Translations under genes and position numbers: made by a program
In this document: positions 8,049-16,400 of the stretch, one piece after another
Position numbering within the stretch: position 1 is the stretch's first letter
Layout of the letters: every line of letters starts with the position of its first letter
The notes under the pieces: generated by a model
The model's database searches: none
What the model saw: the letters and a program-made list of their open reading frames with translations, nothing else
What the model was told of the DNA's origin: nothing
NCBI GenBank assembly: GCA_002399565.1
Contig: DHDW01000028.1
Location: forward strand, 826 to 32,037
Length of the DNA stretch: 31,212 nucleotides
Origin: Bacteroidales bacterium UBA4866
GTDB taxonomy: Bacteria > Bacteroidota > Bacteroidia > Bacteroidales > P3
Direction of reading: 5' to 3'

Positions 8049-9731
8049 ATGAATAGAGATAGTTTTATTGCTAATATTGAAGAGAGCTTAAAGAATCATT
8101 GGGATTACCCTGCTCTTTCTGACTATAAGGCTGAGCCGAAATATTATTCTTTAGTTGCAAAACAAATTGCAAAGGCTCATATATTTTTTGAAGAATGTGG
8201 AATTAAAAAAGGAGATAAGATTGCTCTTTGTGGTAGAAATTCTGCTAATTGGGCTATAAGTTTCTTTTCTATCATTACCTATGGAGCTGTTGCTGTTCCA
8301 ATTTTGCATGAGTTCAAACCAGAAGCAGTTCATCATCTTGTTAATCATTCTGAAGCTAAATTACTCTTTGTAGGAGATGTTGTTTGGGAAAGTTTAGATG
8401 AAAAGAAAATGGAAGGATTAAATGGAATTATTCTTTTGACCGATTTCAGTTTGGTTTCTTCTAATTGTGCTCCTTGCAAAAGAGCATTTCAACGAATAGA
8501 AGAAAGGTTTCAGAAGAAATATCCAAAAGGATTTCGTAGAGAAAATGTTAACTATGGACGTGAAAATATAAATGATTTAGCCATTATCAACTACACTTCA
8601 GGCACAACATCTCTTTCAAAAGGAGTAATGATACCCTATAAAGCCATAAATTCCAATCTTCTTTTTGCCACAGAAGAATTACCAGAAATGACAGCAGGAA
8701 TGAATATTATTTCAATGCTTCCTATGGCACACATGTATGGAATGGCTTTTGAGATAATCTTTGAATTTATGGTTGGAATGCATATTCATTTCCTTACACG
8801 TGTTCCAAGTCCAAAGATTATTGCAGAAGCATTTGAAAGTGTTAAACCAGACCTTATTATTGCAGTACCATTAATCATTGAAAAGATATATAAGTCTAAA
8901 ATAAAACCAATGATTGATAAGACTCTAATTAAAATATTACTGAATACTCCAATTATTGACACCATAATTAAAAATAAAATACTTACTTCCATAAATACTG
9001 CATTTGGAGGCAAGTTCAATCAAATAATAATTGGAGGAGCAGCCATTAATCAAGAAGTTGAAACATTCTTTAAAAACTTAGGATTAAGATATACCATTGG
9101 ATATGGAATGACAGAATGCGCTCCAATTATAACCTATTCCAACTGGAAAACATTTAGACAAGGTTCTTGTGGGAAAGTTACTCAAAGAATGCAAATAAAG
9201 ATTGACTCTGCTGACAGTGAAAATATTGTTGGAGAAATAATGGTTAAGGGAGATCATGTTATGATGGGATATTATAAAAATCCTGAAGCAACTTCTGCAG
9301 TACTTTCTGAAGATGGTTGGTTAAGAACAGGAGATTTGGGACTAATAGATAAGGATGGTTATCTTTTCATTAAAGGAAGGAGTAAGAATATGATTCTTGG
9401 AGCAAGTGGTCAAAATATTTATCCTGAAGAAATTGAAGATAAACTAAACTCAATGGAATATGTTATGGAAAGTATTGTTTTGGAACAAGAAGGAAAGTTA
9501 GTAGCTATGGTTTATTTGAATCAGGATATGTTAGACAAAGAAAAGATAGATATTGTTCACTCAAAGTCAATAATTAGAAAAATAAAGGAAGAGTTAAACA
9601 AAGAACTTCCTGCCTATAGCCAAATTTCCTATATCTATCTTCAAGAAGAAGAGTTTGAGAAAACCCCAAAACGTTCCATTAAACGTTACCTTTACACCTC
9701 AACCATTCTAAATAAGAAACCAATAGAATAA
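8049..9731 (+). CDS. AMP-forming long-chain acyl-CoA ligase/synthetase
   Basis: This is a 560-residue ANL-superfamily enzyme that activates a carboxylic acid, most likely a long-chain fatty acid, as acyl-AMP and then acyl-CoA. Seen are the ATP-binding loop YTSGTTSLSKGVM (about 182-194), GYGMTECAP (about 349-357), the RTGDLG aspartate that binds AMP ribose (about 425), and the hinge KGRSKNMI (about 442-449). The C-terminal region keeps the ETPKRSIKRY-type catalytic lysine segment as KTPKRSIKRYLY. The start is ATG 8049. A longer frame from TTG 7983 would add a hydrophobic stretch that overlaps the promoter. Chain-length preference cannot be read from sequence. The gene stands alone, ending in a shared hairpin with rubrerythrin. 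Confidence 0.93.
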   Translation: MNRDSFIANIEESLKNHWDYPALSDYKAEPKYYSLVAKQIAKAHIFFEECGIKKGDKIALCGRNSANWAISFFSIITYGAVAVPILHEFKPEAVHHLVNHSEAKLLFVGDVVWESLDEKKMEGLNGIILLTDFSLVSSNCAPCKRAFQRIEERFQKKYPKGFRRENVNYGRENINDLAIINYTSGTTSLSKGVMIPYKAINSNLLFATEELPEMTAGMNIISMLPMAHMYGMAFEIIFEFMVGMHIHFLTRVPSPKIIAEAFESVKPDLIIAVPLIIEKIYKSKIKPMIDKTLIKILLNTPIIDTIIKNKILTSINTAFGGKFNQIIIGGAAINQEVETFFKNLGLRYTIGYGMTECAPIITYSNWKTFRQGSCGKVTQRMQIKIDSADSENIVGEIMVKGDHVMMGYYKNPEATSAVLSEDGWLRTGDLGLIDKDGYLFIKGRSKNMILGASGQNIYPEEIEDKLNSMEYVMESIVLEQEGKLVAMVYLNQDMLDKEKIDIVHSKSIIRKIKEELNKELPAYSQISYIYLQEEEFEKTPKRSIKRYLYTSTILNKKPIE

Positions 9732-9738
9732 AATAAAA

Positions 9739-9764
9739 ACAGCTACCAAATTCTTGGTAGCTGT
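9739..9764. terminator. Bidirectional hairpin between acyl-CoA ligase and rubrerythrin genes
   Basis: A perfect 11-bp stem ACAGCTACCAA (9739-9749) / TTGGTAGCTGT (9754-9764) has a 4-nt loop. On the minus strand it is followed by TTTTTATTTT, a good U-tract for ending the rubrerythrin transcript. On the plus strand the T-run is weak. A second AT-only inverted repeat (CTAATAAAA / TTTTATTAG, 9780-9804) overlaps the rubrerythrin stop. Confidence 0.85.
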
Positions 9765-9800
9765 CTTTGGTTAAATCAACTAATAAAAGGTTTTATTTTA

Positions 9801-10373
9801 TTAGTAGTTTAGAGGTTGAATTTCAAAATAAGCTTTAGGGTGTTGACATGCAGGGCATTTTTCCAAAGCTTTCTTTCCAAAATGAACATAACCGCAGTTT
9901 CTGCAATACCAGAATACTTCTTCATCTCTTTCAAAAACTTTGTTTTCTTCAACGTTTTTCAAAAGTTTCAAGTAACGGTCTTCGTGCATTTTTTCTACTT
10001 TAGCTACATTTTTGAAAGTTGCAGCAACCTTAGGGAAACCTTCTTCTTCAGCAATGCGAGCAAACTCAGGATAAAGATCTGTCCATTCTTCATTTTCTCC
10101 CTCAGCAGCAGCCTTTAGGTTTTCAGGAGTTGTGCCAATAATTCCTGCAGGATACATTGCAGTAATCTCCAACATACCTCCTTCAAGATAGCGGAAGAAT
10201 TGTTTAGCGTGTTGTTCTTCTTGAATAGCTGTTTCCATAAAAATAGCAGCTATTTGTTCATAACCTTCCTTCTTAGCTTCCTTTGCAAAGAAAGTGTAAC
10301 GGTTTTTTGCTTGAGATTCTCCAGCAAAAGCCTTCAACAAATTTTGTTCTGTTTTTGTTCCTTTAATGCTCAT
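9801..10373 (-). CDS. rbr: Rubrerythrin
   Basis: This 190-residue non-haem iron protein reduces hydrogen peroxide to water in the cytoplasm of anaerobes, taking electrons from NADH through rubredoxin-like partners. The N-terminal four-helix ferritin-like domain carries the di-iron ligands in [10 protein letters not shown] (Glu19 region), EEQHAKQFF, a second EEEGFPKVA helix and [10 protein letters not shown]. The C-terminal rubredoxin domain (about 155-185) has two CxxC knuckles, [13 protein letters not shown] and [11 protein letters not shown]. Length and domain order are canonical. It is a monocistronic unit with a well-matched promoter and terminator, and marks an oxygen-sensitive lifestyle that fits the hydrogenase operon. 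Confidence 0.97.
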   Translation of the reverse strand: MSIKGTKTEQNLLKAFAGESQAKNRYTFFAKEAKKEGYEQIAAIFMETAIQEEQHAKQFFRYLEGGMLEITAMYPAGIIGTTPENLKAAAEGENEEWTDLYPEFARIAEEEGFPKVAATFKNVAKVEKMHEDRYLKLLKNVEENKVFERDEEVFWYCRNCGYVHFGKKALEKCPACQHPKAYFEIQPLNY

Positions 10374-10416
10374 AAATAATATTTTTTAATAAAGTGAATA
10401 GCCAAATTTTGAAAAG

Positions 10417-10448
10417 CAAATATATAAAAAATACAAATATCTTCCAAA
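10417..10448 (-). promoter_or_regulatory. Promoter of rubrerythrin gene
   Basis: On the minus strand, -33 TTTG (10448-10445), a 20-bp spacer and -7 TATATTTG (10424-10417) fit the consensus. The leader is about 37-38 nt. Confidence 0.7.
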
Positions 10449-10453
10449 TTATA

Positions 10454-10482
10454 TTTGAGAAATCTATTTTATTCTAAATTTG
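10454..10482 (+). promoter_or_regulatory. Promoter of the thioredoxin-like gene
   Basis: TTTG (10454-10457) and TAAATTTG (10475-10482) are separated by 17 bp, slightly short of the usual 19-21. The leader would be about 10 nt to ATG 10498. Confidence 0.5.
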
Positions 10483-10497
10483 CAAAATTAAAACCCT

Positions 10498-10983
10498 ATG
10501 AACATGAAGAGAATATTAATTTTAGTTATTGCCATACTAATTAGCTCCAACATACTTTATTCACAAAAAGTATATGACGAAACAAAAGACGGAGATAAAC
10601 AACTGCTTGAAGCAATTGAAACAGCCAAAGCAAATAATAAATATGTATTTGCAATGGTTGGAGGCAATTGGTGCAAATGGTGCTTGATGTTTAATGAATT
10701 TGCCAACACCAACCAAAACGTGAAGAAAGCCTTAGAAGATAATTTTGTCTTTATACATATCAACTACTCCAAAGCCAACGAAAATCCCAAAGCAATGAAA
10801 CGTTTGGGCTACCCCGAAAGGTTTGGTTTCCCCGTTTTTGTAATCCTTAACGAAAAAGGCGAAAGAGTCCACACCCAAAACTCCGCTTACCTTGAAAAAG
10901 GCGAAGGATACAGCGAAAAAGAAGTAGTTTCATTCCTAAACAACTGGACAAAACAAGCGGTAACTATACCAAAGAAGAAATAA
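10498..10983 (+). CDS. Exported thioredoxin-like protein
   Basis: This 161-residue protein has a Sec signal peptide (about 1-22, ending ILYSQ) and a thioredoxin fold of the Thioredoxin_7 type. The redox motif is WCKWC (58-62) in GGNWCKWCLMF, and the cis-proline loop is GFPVFVILNEKGE (about 113-125). It probably acts in the periplasm on disulfides or as a reductant for other envelope proteins. The N-terminal DETKDGDKQLLEAIETAKANNK helix is typical of this group. The specific partner is unknown. It is divergent from rubrerythrin, which may hint at a shared oxidative-stress role, but each has its own promoter. A second ATG at 10504 is an equally possible start. Confidence 0.85.
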   Translation: MNMKRILILVIAILISSNILYSQKVYDETKDGDKQLLEAIETAKANNKYVFAMVGGNWCKWCLMFNEFANTNQNVKKALEDNFVFIHINYSKANENPKAMKRLGYPERFGFPVFVILNEKGERVHTQNSAYLEKGEGYSEKEVVSFLNNWTKQAVTIPKKK

Positions 10984-11019
10984 ATTTTTTTTGAAAGATA
11001 AAACCTGCTTTGAGGAAAA

Positions 11020-11763
11020 TTAATCGTAAGGGAAGAAACCTGTAATTTTATATTCTCCTTTGATTTTTTCAATGATTAGTGAATATTCAGCAAGAAAATA
11101 AATTTCATCAACATTATATAATATCCAACCCTTAGTTGATTTGTCCAAAGTACTTACATAAAACCATTCCCTATTGCCATCAGTTTTGTCTACTTTATAA
11201 TGTTCTTTCTTATTATAGTTTATGCAAAGAACATCATAACTTAATTTTCCAACAAAAGAAGATTTTTTATTTGGTCTTTTATATACGGGCACATTTTCTT
11301 TAATACATATCATAGTAAAGTATGGGTCAAAATCGTAATATGGGTATTTCTTATAAATTGGTTCAAAAAGTTTAGTTGAAGTTGTATAAGGAAAGCGAAA
11401 AGACATACTATCTTGAGTTGATTCAGTAACACCGCCTTCTTCAAATACGCCTCCCATATCAATAATTCTTTTCATCAATCCCCAAACTAATGAACTGTCT
11501 GGTTTTTCAAGTTCCCAAGTTTCAATAAATCCTTGTTTTCCATATATACCTCCACCAAAGCTTGAAATAATATTTTCATCAAGCATATTGTATAGCTTAG
11601 AAGTATCTTTATTCATTATGACTTCTTTTAAAATTTCAACGAATTTGTAAAGAGTAGAGTCTTGTCTGCTTTCGTCAACGGGATAAATTTTGAATTCAGT
11701 TTTTTGACCATAAGACAAGTTAGTCAATAAAATAAAAAATAATATCAAAGTATTCTTCATCAT
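11020..11763 (-). CDS. Exported protein with SH3-like C-terminal region, function unknown
   Basis: The chosen start (11763, or the adjacent ATG at 11760) places a good signal peptide, MMKNTLILFFILLTNLSYGQ, at the N-terminus of a 247-residue protein. A frame extending to 11862 would add 33 polar residues ahead of the signal and is rejected. The middle (DTSKLYNMLDENIISSFGGG...) resembles the 'residual activity' domains of Bacteroidetes exported proteins. The C-terminal half contains an SH3-like segment (VPVYKRPNKKSSFVGKL ... WFYVSTLDKSTKGWIL). Such proteins are often annotated as SH3 domain-containing; peptidoglycan binding is only a guess. The gene is convergent with the thioredoxin-like gene, with 36 bp between them. 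Confidence 0.75.
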   Translation of the reverse strand: MMKNTLILFFILLTNLSYGQKTEFKIYPVDESRQDSTLYKFVEILKEVIMNKDTSKLYNMLDENIISSFGGGIYGKQGFIETWELEKPDSSLVWGLMKRIIDMGGVFEEGGVTESTQDSMSFRFPYTTSTKLFEPIYKKYPYYDFDPYFTMICIKENVPVYKRPNKKSSFVGKLSYDVLCINYNKKEHYKVDKTDGNREWFYVSTLDKSTKGWILYNVDEIYFLAEYSLIIEKIKGEYKITGFFPYD

Positions 11764-11956
11764 CTTCTCTATAGTGAGGAATTTCTTGCTTTGCAGGCTA
11801 CAAGTTAATAAGTAATTCCTCATTATATTATTATTAGTATTTTCAATCCGATACTTATTCATGACTAACTTTTTAATTGTTTTTTAAAGTCCAAAGTTAG
11901 GGAAATATTTTTATATATTCTTAATTCTTCTCTAATATCTATTTTCCTTTATCATA

Positions 11957-11973
11957 CGGGATTACAAATCCCG
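11957..11973. repeat. Short perfect hairpin CGGGATT/AATCCCG
   Basis: A 7-bp perfect stem with a 3-nt ACA loop stands out by its G+C content in AT-rich intergenic DNA. No T-run follows, so it is not a typical terminator. It could be a small dispersed repeat unit or a protein-binding site. Confidence 0.5.
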
Positions 11974-12074
11974 CAAGACGAGAGTTTTATTAATCCTTAT
12001 ATAATTTTCTCAACTCAAGATATAAATTCTTTAGAATAGGGAATAAATTTCTTTTTACTTGATTTAATTTTTGT

Positions 12075-12154
12075 AAGGTGGCAGGATGTTGTGTGCATCC
12101 TGCCACCTTACACTATACATCCTGCCACCTTGCATACTACATCCTGCCAGGATG
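12075..12154. repeat. Array C: four units with 21-22 bp period, one inverted
   Basis: AAGGTGGCAGGATG (12075-12088) is followed by its exact reverse complement CATCCTGCCACCTT at 12096-12109 and again at 12118-12131. A fourth, changed unit at 12140-12154 reads CATCCTGCCAGGATG, a 15-bp palindrome. Starts are 21, 22 and 22 bp apart. The first two units could form a 14-bp stem with a 7-nt loop. The G+C content is far above the surrounding DNA. Confidence 0.92.
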
Positions 12155-12272
12155 TAAAATTTATACTTGATTTAGAGAAATTTTTATCCTATGTTAGCAA
12201 TTTTAAATCAAGTGTTTGAAGATTTATTTCAGTCTTTTTCTAATTTTCTATTCTATTTTAAATTATTTTTTG

Positions 12273-12280
12273 TATATTTG
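12273..12280 (+). promoter_or_regulatory. -7 element of the HU gene
   Basis: TATATTTG matches TAnnTTTG, 34 bp before ATG 12315. No clear -33 element is seen. Confidence 0.5.
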
Positions 12281-12314
12281 TGGAAATATTGTTTAATTTA
12301 AAAATATAAAGTTT

Positions 12315-12719
12315 ATGAGAAGGTATTATAGCGTTAGTGCTAAAAAATTTATTGACAAGGATGGTCAGGAAGTAATTAAGTATTATCCTAATGCTGTTTC
12401 GGCTGGGCATTTTAGTACGGAAGATATGGCTAAGGATATTTCTGAAGCTACAAGTCTTTCGGAGCCTGATGTTGTGGGTGCTTTGAAAGCGTTTTCAATT
12501 GTTTTGAAAAATAGGTTGAAGTTGGGTTATAAAATTAAGTTGGACGGAATAGGAACATTCAGTCTTTCTGTTACGGGTGAGCCTTGCGACTCTGAAAAAG
12601 AATGCAAGCCTAATAAGGTTAAGGTTGGTAAGATTACTTTTAAGGCTGAGGCTAAATTGAGAAAGGAAATGGTGGGTATAAAATTCTACAAAACTATTAA
12701 GAAACGAAATAGGAAATAA
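12315..12719 (+). CDS. HU-related DNA-binding protein (Bacteroidetes histone-like family)
   Basis: This 134-residue protein belongs to the HU/IHF-like family variant common in Bacteroidetes. Seen are the N-terminal strand YYSVSAKKFIDKDGQ, the helical dimer body (STEDMAKDISEATSLSEPDVVGALKAFSIVLKNRL), the IKLDGIGTFSLSVTGEP turn (the conserved GFGxF position of HU), and a basic C-terminal arm rich in Lys. It would bend and coat DNA as a dimer. It is the only gene in the window whose product could obviously bind DNA with little sequence preference, and it is next to array C, but nothing links it to the arrays directly. Confidence 0.9.
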   Translation: MRRYYSVSAKKFIDKDGQEVIKYYPNAVSAGHFSTEDMAKDISEATSLSEPDVVGALKAFSIVLKNRLKLGYKIKLDGIGTFSLSVTGEPCDSEKECKPNKVKVGKITFKAEAKLRKEMVGIKFYKTIKKRNRK

Positions 12720-12755
12720 AAAATACGTTATTCTCTTTTTCTGAATAGCTATTCT

Positions 12756-13391
12756 TTATTTCCTGCCAAAGTCTGCTGGAATTTCTCCCCATGTTTCTGT
12801 ATGCCACTTTAGGATTTGGGTTGTGTAGGTGTTTTCTTGAAGCCATTTTTCGGCTCTTTCAATGTATTGGAATAAATCTTCAGTCTTTTGGTTGCGTTCA
12901 AGTTTGGTTTTGCATTTTTTTTGCTTAACCCATTTCATTGCATTTACGCTATCGGTGTAGAGAGGTAGGTTGAGGTTGTGGCGTTTGAGGTAGGAGAGTC
13001 CGTGAACCAATCCTAAGAATTCTCCAATATTGTTTGTTCCACAAGGATGAGAGTAGTGGAAGAGTTGTTTTTTGGTTTTGGTGCTTACTCCTTGGTATTC
13101 CATTTTTCCAGGGTTGCCACTGCATGCTGCATCGGTTGCTATGCTTTCCATTATGGGAGAGCCTACATTGGAAATTAGGGTTTGTGTTGGTGTGGAGTTC
13201 TTTTTATTTGCATTTGCGTATAGATGTTTTTCTGCTTTTTCTTTAAATGCAAATTCTGCTTCTGTTTTGTTGCTAAATGATTTGTATTGTGCTTGAGCAA
13301 ATCCTTTAATCTGTTCTTGGCACTCTTGCCACGATTCAAATACTCCTTTTTTATGTCCTTGCCAAACTACATAGTATTTCTGTTTTGCCAT
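12756..13391 (-). CDS. rnhA: Ribonuclease HI with N-terminal viroplasmin domain
   Basis: This 211-residue enzyme degrades the RNA of RNA:DNA hybrids. The N-terminal caulimovirus-viroplasmin-type domain (1-45, KYYVVWQGHKKGVFESWQEC) is a hybrid-binding module also found in eukaryotic RNase H1. The catalytic RNase H fold (about 83-211) has the four acidic residues: Asp87 (IATDAACSGNPG), Glu124 (NNIGEFLGLVHGL), Asp147 (LYTDSVNAMKW) and Asp207 (IPADFGRK). Known roles are removal of R-loops and Okazaki primers. It starts 30 bp after the stop of the large T9SS protein on the same strand and is convergent with the HU gene. Confidence 0.93.
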   Translation of the reverse strand: MAKQKYYVVWQGHKKGVFESWQECQEQIKGFAQAQYKSFSNKTEAEFAFKEKAEKHLYANANKKNSTPTQTLISNVGSPIMESIATDAACSGNPGKMEYQGVSTKTKKQLFHYSHPCGTNNIGEFLGLVHGLSYLKRHNLNLPLYTDSVNAMKWVKQKKCKTKLERNQKTEDLFQYIERAEKWLQENTYTTQILKWHTETWGEIPADFGRK

Positions 13392-13421
13392 TAATCTTTT
13401 TTCTTTCTCTTTAAATTTGCT

Positions 13422-16400
13422 CTACCTTATTAGTGTTATGTCTCCACTCTTTTTGAATGTTCTGCCAAGTCCGCATTCTATTTCCAAACGATAGAAATAT
13501 ACTCCTGCAAGACAATCTTGTCCTTTGAAAGTTCCGTCCCACGCTTTGTTTTTATCTGTTGTTGCAAATACTTCTTCACCCCAACGATCAAAAATAATAA
13601 ACTTAATTTTCTCTATGTGTTCTCCACTTACCATTATAACATCGTTTTTACCATCGGAATTAGGTGTAAAAACATTAGGGATAAATATATTGGGCTCGCC
13701 ACAATTAATTACTTCCACTTTAATTCTTATGCTGTCAGTGAAATCGCATCCATTTCCATCGGTAACAAAGACTTGATAGGTTATGGATTGAAGTGGTGTT
13801 GCAATTACTCTTGCTAAGTTTGGGTTATAAATATATGTTGATGGAGTCCATAGATACGTTAAGCCTGGATATTGAGTTACACTCAAAGTAATTACTTCCC
13901 CATCGTAAATTTCTGTTTTTGATGCTTGAATTTCAAAGTCACGGAATATATCTAAGTTAACTATGGATATTGTGTCTGAAGATTTGCATCCATAGGTGTC
14001 GGTTGTTTGAACATTATAATCTCCAACGCAAAGGTCTGTTATGGTTTGTGTTGTGTCGCCAGTACTCCAAATGTAAGAATAAGGAGCTGTTCCTCCTCCA
14101 ACATTAGCCATTATCTCTCCTTTGCAAGCTTCAATGCAGTTGAGGTCTTTTTTTGTTAGAATGGTAATGAAATTAGCCTCATTAATAATGCTTATTGTGT
14201 CGGTAAGTGTACAGTTGTTTGCATCAGTTATTGTAAAAATATAGTCTTTTGAGCAAAGATTATTGATAGAAAATTGAGTTTGACCATCTTCCCAGAGAAT
14301 TGAGTAAGGAGAAGTTCCTCCCAAAGGATTAATGTTTATTTCTCCAATGCAGATTCCATTACATGGGTTATTAATCTTATTGGATGAGTAATTTAAAGCA
14401 ATTGGTGTTGAGATTGTAAAAGGAAGGGTTGAGTTACAACCTGTGGCTTCAGTAACTTTAACCCAGTAGTTGTTTGGAGAAAGTCCAGAAATTGAACTTA
14501 CTCCAGTTTGTCCGTTGCTCCACTCATAAGTATGAGGACTAATTCCTCCACTAATAATGGCAGTAGCCTCTCCATCATTATTTCCTAAACAACTTATGTC
14601 GGTTGTTTGAACAGTTAAGCTTGTTCCATTAAAGCTTATCCAAACACTGTCTAATCCAGAGCATCCGTCTTTCTCAACCCAAATATAAATATATTGGCTT
14701 TGGGTTAAATATACTCTTGTTTCATTGTTTGTTGTGTCAAGATTAATTAGAGAAGAGAAGTCTCTTGAAGAAGAAAACTTATAACAAGAGTAATGTTGTG
14801 CAGGAACTATTAAATCAATAGGGCTATTGCAAGTATGTATGGAGTCTTGAATATCAATTTCTAATTCTTTAATATAAACCCTTTGGTAAATGGTATCCCT
14901 ACATATTCCATCTGTAAGAATTAATCTGAAATCTGTTGTTTGATTAATGATTGCGTATGGATTAGATATTGTTGGGTCTGTAAGAAGTTCTGCTGGAGTC
15001 CATGAAAAGGTTAAATTGCTGTGAGCTATTGGAGGAATGCCAATTTGAATTGCATAATTGGGGCATGTTCCAATTGAGTCAATTTCTCTTGAAGTATTTC
15101 CCAAAACCAAAATAGTATGTTTCATTGTGTCAGTTGTAACACATCCATTTTCAAAGTTTGCTATTAAAGTAATTTCATAAAGTCCACTTGTATTGAAGGT
15201 GTGAGTTGGATTTGTGTCATTTGACATAGTTCCATCGCCAAAGTCCCAAATAAAGGAAGTTCCTCTTCCGTAGTTTTGAAAGTTTATTGTTTGAGGAGCA
15301 CAACCAATTGGAGGAAATCCAAAATCAGCCACAGCATAATCTTCATGAACATTAAATTTAAATACAGCAGCATTGCAATAACTTGAACGGTTTCTTGGAC
15401 CATAAACATTTGAAGGATATGTTGGGAAACCTTGATTTCCACCACATCCAGCACAAGCTGCTTGGTAAACTGTGCTGAACTTGTCATAACGACTTGTACC
15501 TCCATCAACATGGTCTGCAATTCCATTGGCTCCAAAAAAAGTTGCGTATTCCAATGAGGAAGCATCGGAAGCAATAGAAATTATATAGAAATCTCCTCCG
15601 TCAGTTGTTGGCATAAAAGCATTTGAACTTGTTTGCATGTTACTTGTAGTTAAGTTTCCCATGCCTCCCCAGCCAGTGCAATAAATTCTTCCACAAACAT
15701 CAACGGCAAAAGCTGAAGTTGAAATATTAGGTCTTCCAATTCCCGAACCAAAAACTGTACTCCATGTAAGGCTTTGAAGATTAGGGGAAAACTTTGCAAC
15801 AAATTGACCACTATTTGGAATGCTGTAAGATGCATTATGAATTAAAGTCATGCCAGTAGCGTTAGTAGTCCCAAAAATATGAGGGTTATTATATTTATCT
15901 GTTCTAACAAAATAAGAAAGATCTTTTTTGTCAGAACCAAAAAAAGTAGATGCAAGCAAGGCTTCTCCGTTATATGATATTAAAGAAAGAAAGCCATCAG
16001 TATTTCCTCCATTAAAGGTAGGAGAATATGACCATGAGCTTGTAGGGAAATTATGAGAAACAGTTCCTCCAGTAACATAAAGCTTATAATCATCGTCAGT
16101 ATCTATTGAAAAAACTGCATCATCCTCACTTCCTCCAATATAGGAAGAGAATAGCATTGTGGAAAGATTAAAATCAAGTTTGAAAACAACTCCGTCTTGC
16201 TTGCCAATATAGTTTGGATTAAATGAATTGGGGGTTGTTGGGAAATCTTGTGAGAAGGTGCATGATCCAACGTAAATATTACTCATGTCATCTGTTATTA
16301 TTTCTCCTCTTGCTCCATCTCCGTAATTACTATAAAGAGAATCGTTACCTACATAATAAACTTGATTTTCATTATAGTAGTTTCTAAAGTTTAATCCATC

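Larger units (their letters stand above)
11764..12314. other. 551-bp divergent intergenic region with repeat array
   Basis: This lies between the exported SH3-like gene (minus) and the HU gene (plus). It contains a CGGGATT-ACA-AATCCCG hairpin (11957-11973), array C (12075-12154), and the HU promoter element (12273-12280). The rest is AT-rich with no gene seen, apart from the improbable N-terminal extension of the minus-strand gene up to 11862. Confidence 0.7.

Noticed and set aside
9816..10118. 100-residue open frame antisense to rubrerythrin
   Set aside because: It is Phe/Ser-rich as expected from reading the complement of a Glu/Lys-rich gene.
11764..11862. N-terminal extension of the exported SH3-like protein
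   Set aside because: It would bury the signal peptide behind 33 polar residues.
12743..12754. GAATAGCTATTC palindrome as a terminator between HU and RNase H genes
   Set aside because: A 12-bp palindrome with no loop and no T-run cannot form a normal terminator hairpin.
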